From Streptomyces sp. 1331.2 (GTDB lineage: Bacteria; Actinomycetota; Actinomycetes; Streptomycetales; Streptomycetaceae): a DNA stretch of 64,000 bases. The stretch is taken from the NCBI RefSeq assembly GCF_900199205.1, contig NZ_OBMJ01000001.1, positions 6,255,001 through 6,319,000 of the forward strand, given 5' to 3'. The translations under genes were made by a program, and so were the position numbers. The notes under the pieces are model-generated. The model searched no databases and had not been told where the DNA came from. It was given only the letters and a program-made list of their open reading frames with translations. Positions 8,521 through 16,185 of the stretch are shown here, one piece after another (position 1 is the first letter of the stretch; each line of letters opens with the position of its first letter).

Positions 8521-9744
8521 ATGTCGCCCATGCATGCCGAAACCGGAAAGGCGCAGGACCGGCCACGAACTGTCGGAGGCGGCGTGGACCGCAGGGCCCT
8601 GCTCGCGGGCGGGGCGGTGCTGGCCGCCGGGGTCGGCGCGGGGGTGGGGGCCGGGGTCGCGGCGCTGGCCCGCGGCGGCGACGGTGCACCGGCCGCGGCG
8701 CCGCCGCCCGAGCCGGCCGTCCCCTTCCACGGCGAACGGCAGGCCGGGGTGACGGCCCCGCAGCAGCCGGCCACTCAGCTGTTCGCCTTCGACCTGGCCC
8801 CCGCCGCGATCTCGGACGGCCGAACCGCCCTGCGGGGTCTGCTGGCAGAGGTGACCCGGGTGCTCGCCGAGGCGGCCGGCGGGACCTCGGCGGACCAGCG
8901 GTTGCGGGGCGGGGAGCCGGCCCGGCTCACCGGCCTGGTGGGCGTCGGCCCGGGGCTCGCCGCCCGGCTGGGGCTGAACGTTCCGGCGCCGGTCCTCACC
9001 GAGCTGCCCGCCTTCCCCGGGGACCGGCTGGACCCGGCGCGCGGCGGCGGCGATCTGCTGGTCCAGCTGTGCGCGGCGGACCGGTGGCCGCTGTCCGTCG
9101 TCGCCGAGCAGCTTGCCGCGGCGGCCACGGCGGCGGGGGCCTCCATGCGGTGGACGCAGTCCGGCTTCCTGCCCCGCACGGCCGGCGGCGCGACGCCCAG
9201 GAACCTGTTCGGCTTCAAGGACGGTACGGCGAACCCGGACGAGGAGGCCGCCCGGCAGTGGGTCTGGGGCCCGCCGGGGCCGTACGAGCACGGCACGGTG
9301 CTGGTCTACCGGCGGATCCGGATGGACACCGGCGCCTTCGCGGCCCTGCCCGCGGACCGGCAGGGCCTGGCGATGGGCCGCCGGTCGGGCGACGGCGCGC
9401 CGCTCACCGGGACGGCGGAGCACGACGAGCCGGACATCTACGCGAAGAACCCGGACGGCTCGTACGTCATCCCCGCCTCCGCGCACGTCCGGCTCTCCAG
9501 CCCCCGGCTGGACGGCGGCGCCCGGATGCTGCGGCGCGGCTACAGCTACGACGACGGGCCGGGCGACCGGGGCCTGCTGTTCTGCGCTTTCGTCCGGGAT
9601 CCGGCCCAGTTCACCCGGGTGCAGACCCGGCTTGCGGCGCGGGACGCGCTGAACCCGTTCCTGGAGCACACGGCGTCGGCGGTGGCGTACGTCCTGCCGG
9701 GGGCGCCGGAGGGGCGGGTGCTGGGGGAGGGGCTGTTCGGTTGA
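8521..9744 (+). CDS. efeB: Dyp-type heme peroxidase / deferrochelatase EfeB
   Basis: 407-aa Dyp peroxidase with a Tat-type signal (VDRRALLAGGAVLAAG, about residues 21-45), so it is exported folded with heme. The GXXDG motif is GFKDGTANP (about residue 230) and the proximal heme histidine is in ASAHVRLSS (about residue 322). Family members oxidise dyes and porphyrins, and as EfeB they accompany ferrous iron uptake. No efeU or efeO is next to it here, so the iron-uptake role is unproven. The ATG at 8521 (MSPMHAETGK) is chosen; 8530 is an alternative. It is convergent with the P450 and followed by a strong hairpin. Confidence 0.93.
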   Translation: MSPMHAETGKAQDRPRTVGGGVDRRALLAGGAVLAAGVGAGVGAGVAALARGGDGAPAAAPPPEPAVPFHGERQAGVTAPQQPATQLFAFDLAPAAISDGRTALRGLLAEVTRVLAEAAGGTSADQRLRGGEPARLTGLVGVGPGLAARLGLNVPAPVLTELPAFPGDRLDPARGGGDLLVQLCAADRWPLSVVAEQLAAAATAAGASMRWTQSGFLPRTAGGATPRNLFGFKDGTANPDEEAARQWVWGPPGPYEHGTVLVYRRIRMDTGAFAALPADRQGLAMGRRSGDGAPLTGTAEHDEPDIYAKNPDGSYVIPASAHVRLSSPRLDGGARMLRRGYSYDDGPGDRGLLFCAFVRDPAQFTRVQTRLAARDALNPFLEHTASAVAYVLPGAPEGRVLGEGLFG

Positions 9745-9748
9745 GCGT

Positions 9749-9794
9749 CCGGGCCGTGCCGCCGTGGCTGTTCTGACCCGGCGGCACGGCCCGG
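9749..9794. terminator. Bidirectional terminator efeB / P450
   Basis: 16-bp perfect stem (9749-9764 with 9779-9794) between two convergent stops at 9744 and 9800. The position fits a terminator used from both sides. Confidence 0.85.
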
Positions 9795-9799
9795 CGGCG

Positions 9800-11037
9800 T
9801 CACCAGTCGACGGGGATCCGGGCCGGGCTCCGGGTGGTGCCGCCGAGCTGCCACGCGATGTCCGCGACCGGGGTGGTGAGCCGCAGGCCGGGCAGGGCGG
9901 TGGCGAGGCGGTGGAGGGATTCGCGCATTTCGAGCCGGACCCGCCAGGCGCCGATGCAGTAGTGCGGCCCGGCGCTGAAGGCGAGGGTGGGGGCGGCGAG
10001 CGGGAGGTCGAGGTCGGCGTCCAGGCCTTCGGGGTGGACGGCGGGGTCGCGGTTGGCGCTGCCGAGGCTGATGGCGACGACGGAGCCGGCCGGGATGGTG
10101 GTGCCGCCGAGTTCGACGGGTGCGGTGGCGCGGCGGATGGTGGCCTCGTCGTCGCCGAGCGGGATGAAGTGCAGCAGCCGTTCGGCGGTGCGCTCGGCGG
10201 TGTCCGGGTCGGCGAGGCGGGGCCAGTGGTCGGGGCGTTCGCCGAGGAGGTAGAGGAGGGCGTTGCCGAGGGCGCCGGCGACGCTCTCGTTGCCGCTGGC
10301 GGTGAGTCCGGCGGTGAGGTAGACGAGTGATTCCTCGGGGATCCCGCCGTCCTGGCTGTCGTCGTGGCCACCGGCCTGGTCGGCGGCCTGGACGAGTCGG
10401 CTGACCAGGTCGTCGCCGGGTTCGCGGCGGCGGCGTCGGATCAGCTCGGTGGTGAACTCGCCGTACTCGGCGAGGGCTTCGGCGTGGTCGGCGGCGCTGC
10501 TGCCCTGGTTCTCGCCGTCACCTTGGGCGAGCAGCGCGAGGGTCCAGCGCTGCAGCCGGGCCTCGTCCAGGCGGTCGGGCCCGTCGCCGTCGAGCCCCAT
10601 CAGCCGGGTGGTGACGGCGAAGGGCACCGGCCGGGTGAAGGCGGTGACCAGGTCGGCGGGGGTCCGGCGGCGACCAGCGCGTCCACGGACTGCTGGACGG
10701 CGGCCGCGACCCAGGGCTGCCAACCGGCGATGGCGCGCGGGGTGAAGGCGCGTTGGACGGTGCCGCGCAGGCGACGGTGGGCGGGGCCGTCCTGGTTGAA
10801 CAGGGACGCCGGGTTGGCGGCGACGTCGGCGGTGGTGCCGGCGGTGCCGACGTCGTGCAGGTCGGCCCGGGTGATCCGGGGGTCGCCGAGGACCTGCCGG
10901 ACGTCGTGGTAGCGGGTGACCAGCCAGGCGGGGGTGCCGTCGGGGAGGGTGGTCGGGTGGGGTGGCCGGGCGGGGGAGACGGGGAGCCGGTGGAGCGGCG
11001 GGAGGGTGGTCCGGGTGTCGGCTGCGGCGGAGTCCAT
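9800..11037 (-). pseudogene. Cytochrome P450, frameshifted, atypical ExxR
   Basis: Bacterial class I P450 whose reading frame is broken once. The N-terminal part (ATG 11037, with GAAGGG upstream) runs in one frame to about 10663, and the rest runs in the next frame to the stop at 9800. Removing one base from the C5 run (10658-10662, G on the plus strand) restores AAGPADLVTAFTRP, so a single extra base explains the break; it may be a real mutation or a sequencing error. The heme loop FSAGPHYCIGAW is intact. The K-helix ExxR reads RLLH in TAERLLHF, and the I-helix has TASGNES instead of AGxxT, both unusual; ExxR-less P450s such as CYP157 are known in Streptomyces. Confidence 0.85.
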
Positions 11038-11070
11038 GGGGCCCTTCGGGTGAGGTGCGGCCTTCGCCTT

Positions 11071-11097
11071 CAACTGTCATATTTTCAACCGCAGTTG
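11071..11097. promoter_or_regulatory. Inverted repeat in P450 promoter
   Basis: CAACTG (11071-11076) and CAGTTG (11092-11097) form an inverted repeat with 15 bp between, in an unusually AT-rich patch 34-60 bp upstream of the P450 start. It may be an operator; no cognate regulator is obvious. Confidence 0.4.
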
Positions 11098-11136
11098 GAG
11101 GCTTCAGGCGGTATTTCCCGTTACGGACCGATGCTA

Positions 11137-11299
11137 GGGCCTGTCCGGCGGATCTTGTCGGATCAGCGCGCGGCGTCGGGCGCCCGTCTGGGCGTGCGCC
11201 CGAATCGCCCTCGTACTGGGTGTACTTGGACGATTCGGGCGTGCGTCCAGGCGGGATGATCCGGCGTCGTGCGCCCGGCAAGATCCGCCGGACAGGCCC
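11137..11299. mobile_element. 163-bp MITE with perfect 21-bp terminal repeats
   Basis: The ends (11137-11157 and 11279-11299) are perfect 21-bp inverted repeats starting GGGCCTGTCCGGCGG and are flanked by TA dinucleotides (11135-11136, 11300-11301), the target duplication typical of IS630/Tc1-mariner-like elements. The interior has a second long imperfect inverted repeat around CGCCCGAATCG/CGATTCGGGCG and no transposase gene, so it is a non-autonomous miniature element. It separates the P450 promoter from a 5'-truncated DUF4345 gene. Confidence 0.85.
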
Positions 11300-11372
11300 T
11301 AAGCGTCACAGCCCCGGGGCGTGTCTTCACACCCCGGGCGCCGGCCCGACGGTCGGCAGCTTCGGCCGCTTC

Positions 11373-11642
11373 ATGGGGGCGGTCTTCGCCGGGTACGGCG
11401 CGGCCTGGATCGCGGTCGCCCGGCAGACGCCGGTGCCCGCCCGGGCGGTGCGGTGGCTGGCGGCGGTGTTGCTGCTCGGCGGCCTCGGGCGGGTGCTGTC
11501 CCTCGCGGTGGACGGCCGGCCGCACGCGTTCCAGCTGGTGCTCATGGGGATCGAACTCGGGCTCGCCCCGGTGTACTTCCGGCTCTCCGGCGCCGACGAG
11601 CGGGCGCGGGCTGCCGCCCCGGCTCACGCCACCGGGGCGTAG
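11373..11642 (+). pseudogene. DUF4345 membrane protein, 5'-truncated
   Basis: From the ATG at 11373 it encodes 89 aa. The homologous region begins a little earlier (GSFGRFMGAVFAGYGAAW). It matches the C-terminal two thirds of DUF4345 proteins, with hydrophobic segments around VRWLAAVLLLGGLGRVLSLA and FQLVLMGIELGLAPVYF. The usual first transmembrane helix (about 40 residues) is missing, and upstream lies the MITE end plus an unrelated GC-rich hairpin (CCCCGGGGCGTG around 11312). Its last 19 bp overlap the end of the convergent monooxygenase gene. Function of the family is unknown; this copy is probably a remnant left by the insertion. Confidence 0.6.
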
Positions 11643-13234
11643 CGCGCGCCGTAGCTCAGCAGCTGCTCGGCGAGGGTGCCCGGATCGGCGGTGGCGCCGG
11701 TGAGCGCGACGTAGCCGTCCGGCCGGACCAGGACGACGGCGGGGCCGCGCAGCCCGTACGCCCGGGCCACGTGGCCCCCGGGGTCCAGCACCGCGGCCCG
11801 CCGCAGCGGCGTGGCGACGGGCAGCGGGGCGGAGGTCTCCGGCGCCGGGTGGGCGCCGACGGTCAGCAGGGTGAAGTGCGGGCCGCGGAAGAGGTCGAAC
11901 AGTCGGGTCGGGGTGCCGTCGGCGGTGGTGCAGGGGGCGTCGGGGGCGCGGTCGCCGGCCCGGATGCCGGTGGTGTCGTCGAGATCGCGGCCGAGCGGCC
12001 CGCCCCGGTAGCCGACGGAGAGCCCGGTGAAGTCGTTCCCGGCGGCGGCCAGGTGGACGAACTGCTCGGTCAGCGCGCGGGCGCCGTCGGCGCCGAACAG
12101 CACCCGGTGCTGGGCGGAGGTGGCGGCGAGGACGGCCCGGGCGACGGGAAGCCGTTCGGCCTGGTAGCTGTCGAGCAGCCTGTCCGCGGCCCCGCGCAGC
12201 ACGGCGGCGAGCTTCCAGCTCAGGTTGTGCGCGTCCTGGATGCCGGTGTTCATGCCCTGGCCGCCGGCCGCGGAGTGGCAGTGCGCGGCGTCCCCGGCGA
12301 GCAGCACCCGGCCGTCGCGGTAGCGCTCGACCATCCGGACCGTGGGCCGCCAGACGGTGGACCAGACCGGCTCGTGCAGCGTGATCCCGGGCAGGCCGGC
12401 CCGTTCGGCGAAGAGCCGACGGAAGGTGTCCCCGGTCGGGGCCGGGATCGCGCCGTGCTCGTCCGGGGCGACGGAGAGGTGGACGGCCCAGTTGGCGTCC
12501 GCCCGCATCGGGATCATCGCCAGCGCGCCGACGCCGAGCCGGGGGTCGTTCCAGATGTGCATGGCGTCGGTGTCCAGGCCGTCGACGTCCATGGAGGCCA
12601 TGAGGAACCGTTCCTCCTCCCAGGTCTCGCCGAGGAAGGGGATGCCGGCCAGCTTGCGGACGGTGCTGCGCCCGCCGTCGCAGCCGACCAGGTAGCGGGC
12701 GGCCAGTTGCTCGGTCCGGCCGGCGGTGTCGCGGCCGTCGTTGTCGCGGCCGGTGGCGCGGTGGACGGTGGCGAGCACGCCGTCCGCGTCCTGGGTGTAG
12801 TCGATCAGCTCGGTGCCCGTCTCGACGGTGACGCCGTACCCGGCGAGCCGTGAGCGCAGCACCTCCTCGGTGTGGTGCTGGCTGAGCAGCAGCATGCCGG
12901 GGTACGGGCGGTCGGGGGCCGGGCGGTTGCCGGCCGCCGGGTCGACCTCGCCGAGGAGGCGACTCCCCTCGTACGTCCGGACCTTGAGGTCGAGCGCGCC
13001 GCGGTCGAGGATCGCGTCCACGACGCCGAGATCGTCGAAGACCTCCAGCGTGCGCGGGTTGACGCCCTTGCCGCGGACGCCGCGGTCGCGAAAGCGCGGC
13101 TCCCGCTCGATCACGCGGCAGCCCACCCCGGCGCGGGCCAGCCCGAGGGCGAGCGCGAGGCCCACCGGGCCGGCGCCGACCACCAGGACGTCGATGGTGT
13201 TCGTCTGATCGTGGGTGTGCATGGCGGTGTGCAA
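11624..13234 (-). CDS. FAD-dependent aromatic monooxygenase, PheA/TfdB-like
   Basis: 536-aa class A flavoprotein hydroxylase. The Rossmann GxGxxG is VVGAGPVGLALALG near the N-terminus, the DG motif is VGCDGGRSTVRKL and the GD motif RVLLAGDAAHCHSAAGGQG. The C-terminal 130 residues form the thioredoxin-like domain typical of phenol and pentachlorophenol hydroxylases. It uses NAD(P)H and O2 to hydroxylate aromatic or polyketide substrates; the closest functional class includes rifampicin monooxygenases. A TTG start at 13234 is favoured because GGGGGAG lies 6 bp before it; the ATG at 13222 is the alternative. It is divergent from a TetR regulator with a shared operator, so inducible expression by a xenobiotic or metabolite is likely. 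Confidence 0.9.
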   Translation of the reverse strand: MHTAMHTHDQTNTIDVLVVGAGPVGLALALGLARAGVGCRVIEREPRFRDRGVRGKGVNPRTLEVFDDLGVVDAILDRGALDLKVRTYEGSRLLGEVDPAAGNRPAPDRPYPGMLLLSQHHTEEVLRSRLAGYGVTVETGTELIDYTQDADGVLATVHRATGRDNDGRDTAGRTEQLAARYLVGCDGGRSTVRKLAGIPFLGETWEEERFLMASMDVDGLDTDAMHIWNDPRLGVGALAMIPMRADANWAVHLSVAPDEHGAIPAPTGDTFRRLFAERAGLPGITLHEPVWSTVWRPTVRMVERYRDGRVLLAGDAAHCHSAAGGQGMNTGIQDAHNLSWKLAAVLRGAADRLLDSYQAERLPVARAVLAATSAQHRVLFGADGARALTEQFVHLAAAGNDFTGLSVGYRGGPLGRDLDDTTGIRAGDRAPDAPCTTADGTPTRLFDLFRGPHFTLLTVGAHPAPETSAPLPVATPLRRAAVLDPGGHVARAYGLRGPAVVLVRPDGYVALTGATADPGTLAEQLLSYGARYAPVA

Positions 13235-13262
13235 GGCGGACTCCCCCTGGCCATTCGGTCAT

Positions 13263-13326
13263 AAGATACGGCGCGTTTCTTGTCTTCGACTGTAGACTCG
13301 GCCCGGTAAGAAACGCAACGTATCTA
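13263..13326. promoter_or_regulatory. Duplicated TetR operator in divergent promoter
   Basis: Two inverted copies of one sequence: AAGATACGGCGCGTTTCTT at 13263-13281 and AAGAAACGCAACGTATCTA at 13308-13326. The pair forms an inverted repeat (15 of 17 core bases match), and each copy is itself an imperfect palindrome. They sit between the monooxygenase start (13234) and the TetR start (13352), as expected for a repressor that controls both genes. Confidence 0.75.
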
Positions 13327-13351
13327 CGAGAGTCGGCGCGGGAGGGTCGGG

Positions 13352-13987
13352 ATGAACGAGCGGGTGGGCACCTCGGAGGCATCAGGCACCTCGGGCGCAT
13401 CGGGCGCCTCGCGGCGGCGCGGTGACGAACTGGAGCGGGCGATCCTGGACGCCGTCTGGGCCGAACTCGCCGATCACGGCTACGACCGGCTCACCATGGA
13501 AGGCGTCGCCGCCCGCGCCCGCACCAGCAAACCGGTGCTCTACCGCCGCTGGCCCAACCGGGCCGCGCTCGTCATCGCCGCCCTCGGCCGCAACGCCCCC
13601 GACTACCAGGAGCCGCCGGACACCGGCGAGTTGCGGGCGGACCTGGCGCTCTTCCTGGGCAGCCTGCTGCACCGCTTCGACGACCTGCCGACCGACGCCG
13701 TCCACGGCTTCCTGGTCGACCTGCTGCGCGACCCCGAACTACGGGCCGGATTCACCCACGGGCTGACCGCCCGAGGGCCGGTCGACAGCCTGGGCGCGAT
13801 GATGCGCCGCGCCGCCGACCGGGGCGAGATCAACCCCGCCCGGGTCACCCCGCGGGTCGTCTCGCTCCCGCTCGACCTGCTGCGGGACGCGTTCCTGACG
13901 GGCGGCACCGTGCCGTCCGACCGGGTGGTGGCGGAGGTCCTGGACGAGGTCGTCATGCCGCTGCTGCGGGCACCGTCAGAGAGTTGA
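13352..13987 (+). CDS. TetR/AcrR-family repressor
   Basis: 211 aa with an N-terminal TetR DNA-binding domain: ILDAVWAELADHGYDRLTMEGVAARARTSK contains the HTH, followed by VLYRRWPNRAALV. The C-terminal ligand-binding domain is mostly helical, with LGSLLHRFDDLPTDAVHGFL. A low-complexity Ser/Gly/Ala leader of about 20 residues precedes it. It is divergently transcribed from the flavin monooxygenase, and two palindromic operator copies lie between them, so autoregulation and repression of the monooxygenase are expected. The ligand is unknown, perhaps the aromatic substrate of the neighbouring enzyme. Confidence 0.92.
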   Translation: MNERVGTSEASGTSGASGASRRRGDELERAILDAVWAELADHGYDRLTMEGVAARARTSKPVLYRRWPNRAALVIAALGRNAPDYQEPPDTGELRADLALFLGSLLHRFDDLPTDAVHGFLVDLLRDPELRAGFTHGLTARGPVDSLGAMMRRAADRGEINPARVTPRVVSLPLDLLRDAFLTGGTVPSDRVVAEVLDEVVMPLLRAPSES

Positions 13988-14001
13988 CGTCTCGTCAACT
14001 C
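13981..14001. terminator. Bidirectional hairpin after tetR
   Basis: Perfect 9-bp stem GAGTTGACG/CGTCAACTC with a TCT loop. It overlaps the TetR stop and ends one base before the stop of the convergent gene at 14002. Confidence 0.7.
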
Positions 14002-14283
14002 CTATGCGACAGCGTGCCGCAGGTCGTAGAGGTACGACTTGCCGGCCTTCCAGCTGCGCCACGGGCAGAGCGGCGGGAACGGCTCCCCGGCCGTTCCGCC
14101 CGGCAGTGGCGCGGAGTTGGGCACCCCGTCGGCGCCGACGGTGCACCAGCCGCGTTCGGGGAGCCAGCGGCACCAGACGTCCAGGTCGGTGCGCTTGAAC
14201 GACGGCCGGCCGTTGAAGGTGCCGTCCGGGACGAAGTGGTAGACCAGGCCGTCCAGGCGGCGAACGAACTCGATTCCCGGCAC
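14002..14283 (-). CDS. Conserved-looking small hypothetical protein
   Basis: 93-aa cytoplasmic protein beginning MPGIEFVRRLDGLVYHFVP. It is rich in Trp, Pro and Gly (DVWCRWLPERGWCTVG, CPWRSWKAGKSYLYDL), with three Cys. No known domain is recognised. GC-rich third positions and the terminator at 13981-14001 support it as a real gene. Upstream (14302-14333) lie ATACCCC direct repeats resembling half-sites of the copper-type boxes at 14.9 and 23.2 kb, so it may belong to the metal-response group (inference). Confidence 0.7.
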   Translation of the reverse strand: MPGIEFVRRLDGLVYHFVPDGTFNGRPSFKRTDLDVWCRWLPERGWCTVGADGVPNSAPLPGGTAGEPFPPLCPWRSWKAGKSYLYDLRHAVA

Positions 14284-14301
14284 TGTGGGCCGCCCTCCCT
14301 T

Positions 14302-14333
14302 GGATACCCCCCGATACCCCCACCCCGTACCCG
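14302..14333. promoter_or_regulatory. ATACCCC direct repeats, possible CsoR half-sites
   Basis: GGATACCCCCCGATACCCC followed by CACCCCGTACCC, 20-50 bp upstream of the small gene starting at 14283. The ATACCCC half-site is the same as in the CsoR-type boxes elsewhere in the window, but here the copies are direct, not inverted. Confidence 0.45.
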
Positions 14334-14405
14334 CAAGCGGCCGGATCGGACCGGTTCCTGTGCGGTGAGGCGGTTCTCCACCCTACCGGCGTGTGAGGGA
14401 AGGGG

Positions 14406-14442
14406 AGTCGGCCCGGACGGGCGTGGGGGTCGCCCGGGCCGA
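14406..14442 (-). terminator. Hairpin after copper chaperone gene
   Basis: 10-bp perfect stem GTCGGCCCGG (14406-14415) with CCGGGCCGAC (14433-14442), directly past the stop at 14454. Confidence 0.65.
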
Positions 14443-14453
14443 CGACTGGGCGA

Positions 14454-14780
14454 TCAGCCGTCCAGGCGGCCAATCAGGTCGTAGCCGGCCTCGTCGACGG
14501 CGGCAGCCACGTCGGCGTCGACGAGCGGCCGGGTGCTGCCGACGGTGACCTTGCCGGTGGCGAGGTCCACGGCGACATCGGTGACACCGTCGAGCTTCTT
14601 CAGCTCGGCGGTGACGGAGCTGACGCAGTGTCCGCAGGTCATGCCCTTGACCTGGAAGGCCGAGCTCAGGGCGGACGCGGACGGCGCGGCGGGGGCCTCG
14701 GCGGCGCCGGTGCTGCACGAGCCGCAGCAGGAGGAGGCCTCGACTGTGGCCGGCTGGACGGTGGCGGTGGTCTCGCTCAT
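14454..14780 (-). CDS. HMA-domain copper chaperone (CopZ-like)
   Basis: 108 aa with a C-terminal heavy-metal-associated domain: the metal loop is KGMTCGHCVSS (Cys49 and Cys52), followed by the typical beta-alpha-beta fold (LDGVTDVAVDLATGKVTV). Unlike minimal CopZ proteins it has a 40-residue N-terminal extension with a second cysteine cluster (SSCCGSCSTG), which could bind metal as well. The start is ATG at 14780 (MSETTATVQ). It is divergent from the permease at 15000; a CsoR-like box lies 82-96 bp upstream. It is expected to carry Cu(I) in the cytosol to an exporter such as CopA. Confidence 0.9.
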   Translation of the reverse strand: MSETTATVQPATVEASSCCGSCSTGAAEAPAAPSASALSSAFQVKGMTCGHCVSSVTAELKKLDGVTDVAVDLATGKVTVGSTRPLVDADVAAAVDEAGYDLIGRLDG

Positions 14781-14861
14781 GGGTGTGCTCCCTCTGTCGT
14801 CAAGTGCCCGGCGCCGCACGGGGAGTAGGCCCCGGCGGCTGCTTCGCTTCTGAACATACCT

Positions 14862-14876
14862 TACCCCCCTAGGGTA
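14862..14876. promoter_or_regulatory. CsoR-type box, chaperone side
   Basis: TACCCCCCTAGGGTA, a palindromic box like the copper-repressor operators at 23.2 kb, upstream of the HMA protein gene. Confidence 0.65.
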
Positions 14877-14928
14877 TCCACGAGTTTCTGATGGCCCCTG
14901 AATGCCTCGCGGCGCGCCATGGGCTTGG

Positions 14929-14945
14929 ATACCCCGCATGGGTAT
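14929..14945. promoter_or_regulatory. CsoR-type box, permease side
   Basis: ATACCCCGCATGGGTAT, an inverted repeat 55 bp upstream of the permease start at 15000. It shares the ATACCCC..GGGTAT form of the boxes near csoR/copA. Confidence 0.65.
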
Positions 14946-14999
14946 ATGGTGTGGCCGCGCCGATCGAGTCCCACCACGCCGCGGGGAAGGCGGACCGCC

Positions 15000-16160
15000 A
15001 TGCACGCGATCCTGCACGCACTGTCCATCGCCGGAGCGATGACCTGGCAGATCACCTGGGCCCTGATCCTCGGCTTCCTGCTCTCCGCCGTCGTCCAGGC
15101 CGTGGTCCACAAGTCCACCGTCGTCCGTCTGCTCGCCGACGACCGCCCGCGCACCCTCGCCGTCGCCGCCGCCCTCGGAGCGGCGTCCTCCTCCTGCTCG
15201 TACGCGGCCGTCGCCCTGGCGCGCTCGCTGTTCCGCAAGGGCGCGAACTTCACCGCCGCGATGGCCTTCGAGATCGCCTCCACCAACCTGGTCGTCGAAC
15301 TCGGCGTCATCCTGGCCCTGTTGCTCGGCTGGCAGTTCACCGCGGCCGAGTTCGTCGGCGGACCGGTGATGATCCTGGTGCTCGCCGTCCTCTTCCGGCT
15401 CCTGCTGCGCGACTCCCTGGTCCGCCAGGCCCGCCACGAGGCCGAGTTCGGCCGGGCGGGCGCGATGGAGGGCCACGCGGCGATGGACATGTCGGTCGCC
15501 GGGGAGGGCTCCTTCGTGCGCCGGCTGCGGTCCCGCCAGGGCGTCACGTCCGTCGCGCACGTCTTCGTCATGGAGTGGGCGGCGATCCTGCGCGACCTCG
15601 TCCTCGGCCTGCTCATCGCCGGCGCCATCGCCGCCTGGGTGCCCGACTCCTTCTGGCAGGCCTTCTTCTTCGCCGACCACCCCCTCGCCGGCAAACTCTG
15701 GGGTCCACTGATCGGTCCGCTGGTCGCGATCGCGTCCTTCGTCTGCTCGATCGGCAACGTGCCGCTGGCCGTGGTCCTCTGGAATGGCGGCATCAGCTTC
15801 GGCGGTGTGGTCGCGTTCATCTTCGCCGACCTGCTGATCCTGCCGATCCTCACCATCTACCGGAAGTACTACGGCCGCCGGACGGCCCTCTTCCTCCTCG
15901 GCACCTTCTACACGGCGATGGTCCTGGCCGGGTACGCCGTCGAACTCCTCTTCGGCGGGCTCGGGCTGATCCCCGACCAGCGGACGGCCGAAGTCCCCAT
16001 GTCAGGCGTCGAGTGGAACTACACCACCTGGCTCAACATCGCCTTCCTCCTGCTCGCCGCCGCCCTGCTGGTCCGCTTCTTCCGCACGGGCGGCGCGGCC
16101 ATGCTGCGCATGATGGGCGGCTCGCCGGAGTCCGCCCACCATGCGCACGACCACCACTGA
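15000..16160 (+). CDS. Predicted permease, ArsP/DUF318 family
   Basis: 386-aa polytopic membrane protein of the permease family PF03773. About eight to ten hydrophobic segments are visible. Conserved cysteine-containing helices are GAASSSCSYAAVALARSLF and SFVCSIGNVPLAVVLW; the former is the hallmark of this family. The C-terminus ends His-rich (SAHHAHDHH), a possible metal ligand. The start is ATG at 15000 with GGGGAAGG upstream. Some relatives export methylarsenite; most are uncharacterised. A CsoR-like box in the promoter and the divergent copper chaperone suggest metal export here (inference). Confidence 0.88.
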   Translation: MHAILHALSIAGAMTWQITWALILGFLLSAVVQAVVHKSTVVRLLADDRPRTLAVAAALGAASSSCSYAAVALARSLFRKGANFTAAMAFEIASTNLVVELGVILALLLGWQFTAAEFVGGPVMILVLAVLFRLLLRDSLVRQARHEAEFGRAGAMEGHAAMDMSVAGEGSFVRRLRSRQGVTSVAHVFVMEWAAILRDLVLGLLIAGAIAAWVPDSFWQAFFFADHPLAGKLWGPLIGPLVAIASFVCSIGNVPLAVVLWNGGISFGGVVAFIFADLLILPILTIYRKYYGRRTALFLLGTFYTAMVLAGYAVELLFGGLGLIPDQRTAEVPMSGVEWNYTTWLNIAFLLLAAALLVRFFRTGGAAMLRMMGGSPESAHHAHDHH

Positions 16161-16185
16161 CGCGTCCGGTGGCCGCTGCGGCCCG

